Shown: one piece after another, positions 63,110 to 64,000 of the stretch
Layout of the letters: each line of letters opens with the position of its first letter
Numbering within the stretch: position 1 is the stretch's first letter
Assembly (NCBI GenBank): GCA_017163975.1
Contig: JAFFSR010000264.1
Span: 744,001 to 808,000, forward strand
From: Anastatus disparis
Lineage: Eukaryota > Arthropoda > Insecta > Hymenoptera > Eupelmidae
DNA length: 64,000 nucleotides
Direction of reading: 5' to 3'
The notes under the pieces: model-generated
Told to the model about the DNA's origin: nothing
The model's database searches: none
Seen by the model: the letters and a program-made list of their open reading frames with translations, nothing else
Program-made: the position numbers and the translations under genes

Positions 63110-64000
63110 AAAACCAGGTGATATTCTAGCCTGCTTGGATGTGGTATCACTATTCACTAAATTTCCAAATCTCGACACTATCAACATTATAAAAAACATT
63201 CTCAATATACATCCACATCTCTTATCACTACTAGAACACTGTCTTACTAACACATATTTTTATTAAACCAACAATTTAACGAAAAAACATCAGGAACAAG
63301 CAATGGACTCTCCAATATCACTAATCATTACTAATTTGTTTATGGAATATTTCGAGACTCAAGCCCTAAATTCAACTGCCCAAACATCTTCACTTTGGCT
63401 AAAATACGTTGATGATACTTTTGTCATCTGGTGACATTGTCAAAACGGACTTCACAAGTTCCTATAACGCTTAAATCAACAACATCCCAGAACAAAACAA
63501 CAAACTCCTTTTCCTAGATTTTCTAGTCTATACAAAAAACCCGACAATACTTTAGGACATAATGTATACAAAAAATCCACACACACTAACAGATATTTAC
63601 ACGCCTCTTCTCATTATCCTCCCTACCAAAAACTTTCAGTCATTAACTCACTCATATACAGAACACTTTACATTCCTGACCAAACTTATATTAAACAGGA
63701 ACTTGACAAAGTTAAAAAAGCCCTATTAGAAAACGGTATATACTAAAACAAATTAAACAAATAATCAAAAAACTAAACTCCAAAACTATTAATAGTATCA
63801 TTCAACAAACAATAAAAACTCACCTCAACACAGAACAGATCGGACGAATACGAAACAAACACAATATCCGTACCACATACAAACCTCCAACGAAAATAGG
63901 CCAAATACTTCACCTCCTCCCTTCCCCCAAAGACAAAAAACCTACGCTACGCACTCCCGATGCTTATTAAATACCTTGTTCCTGTGGAAAAGTCGACATA
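63110..64000 (+). mobile_element. Penelope-like element, RT to start of GIY-YIG, truncated by the window edge
   Basis: Translated with frame changes: LDVVSLFTKFPNLDTI, TSGTSNGL, then NLFMEYFETQALNSTAQ, LKYVDDTFVIW (RT catalytic YVDD), NVYKKSTHTNRYLHASSHYP and RTTYKPPTKIGQIL. It ends IPCSCGKVDI, which is the expected start of a Penelope-type GIY-YIG endonuclease. There is an in-frame TGA right after VIW and at least two frameshifts, so it is degenerate. The 5' part is missing or abuts the pseudogene at 63107. The 3' part lies beyond 64000. Confidence 0.8.

Overview
The window looks like nuclear DNA of an insect, most likely a hymenopteran and possibly a parasitoid wasp. It is very AT-rich, has short AT-rich introns, and carries a classic odorant-binding protein (OBP), a cluster of four gustatory receptor (Gr) genes with the insect C-terminal signature, and arthropod-type transposons. 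The hymenopteran assignment is an inference from gene style, not a proven placement.

Layout. 1-12.7 kb: AT-rich intergenic DNA with one four-exon gene for a secreted six-cysteine protein (3389-4452), several fold-back elements and a decayed LINE fragment. 12.7-15.0 kb: a complete four-exon OBP gene with a visible TATA box and a likely 5' UTR exon. 16.7-37.8 kb: the Gr cluster. Two minus-strand paralogs (16777-18277, a splice-damaged pseudogene; 26328-27836, intact, 398 aa) face two plus-strand paralogs (32330-33756, 391 aa; 36281-37799, 396 aa). The minus-strand pair arose by a duplication that also copied about 1-2 kb of upstream noncoding DNA. Between them lie a decayed R1/Waldo-like LINE set in a CA microsatellite, MITEs and two tRNA-headed SINEs.

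38-42.4 kb: low-complexity DNA, AGCTAAA-type minisatellites, a fold-back MITE with a perfect 8-bp target duplication, and the 3' part of a LINE. 42.45-49.73 kb (minus): a long eight-exon mobile-element gene whose reading frame joins cleanly from a FLYWCH-like zinc finger through a Mutator-like (MULE) DDE transposase to a proline/glutamine-rich region and a C-terminal RING finger. Its last part is cut off by a nonsense codon in the polyQ tract. A 3.3-kb intron of this gene is filled by a satellite-like repeat element and a long GT microsatellite.

52.3-58.2 kb: a large element with near-identical inverted arms (about 0.83-0.87 kb). A nearly intact two-ORF LINE sits inside the TC microsatellite of its left arm. 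59.4-64 kb: a transposase pseudogene whose middle is replaced by a second copy of the satellite-like element, a decayed Myb/SANT-like multi-exon gene, and the RT region of a Penelope-like element that runs off the window edge.

How it fits together: the host genes are chemosensory or secreted (OBP, Grs, six-Cys protein). The rest is a dense nest of transposons, in which several insertions can be ordered relative to each other from target duplications and empty sites inside the window.
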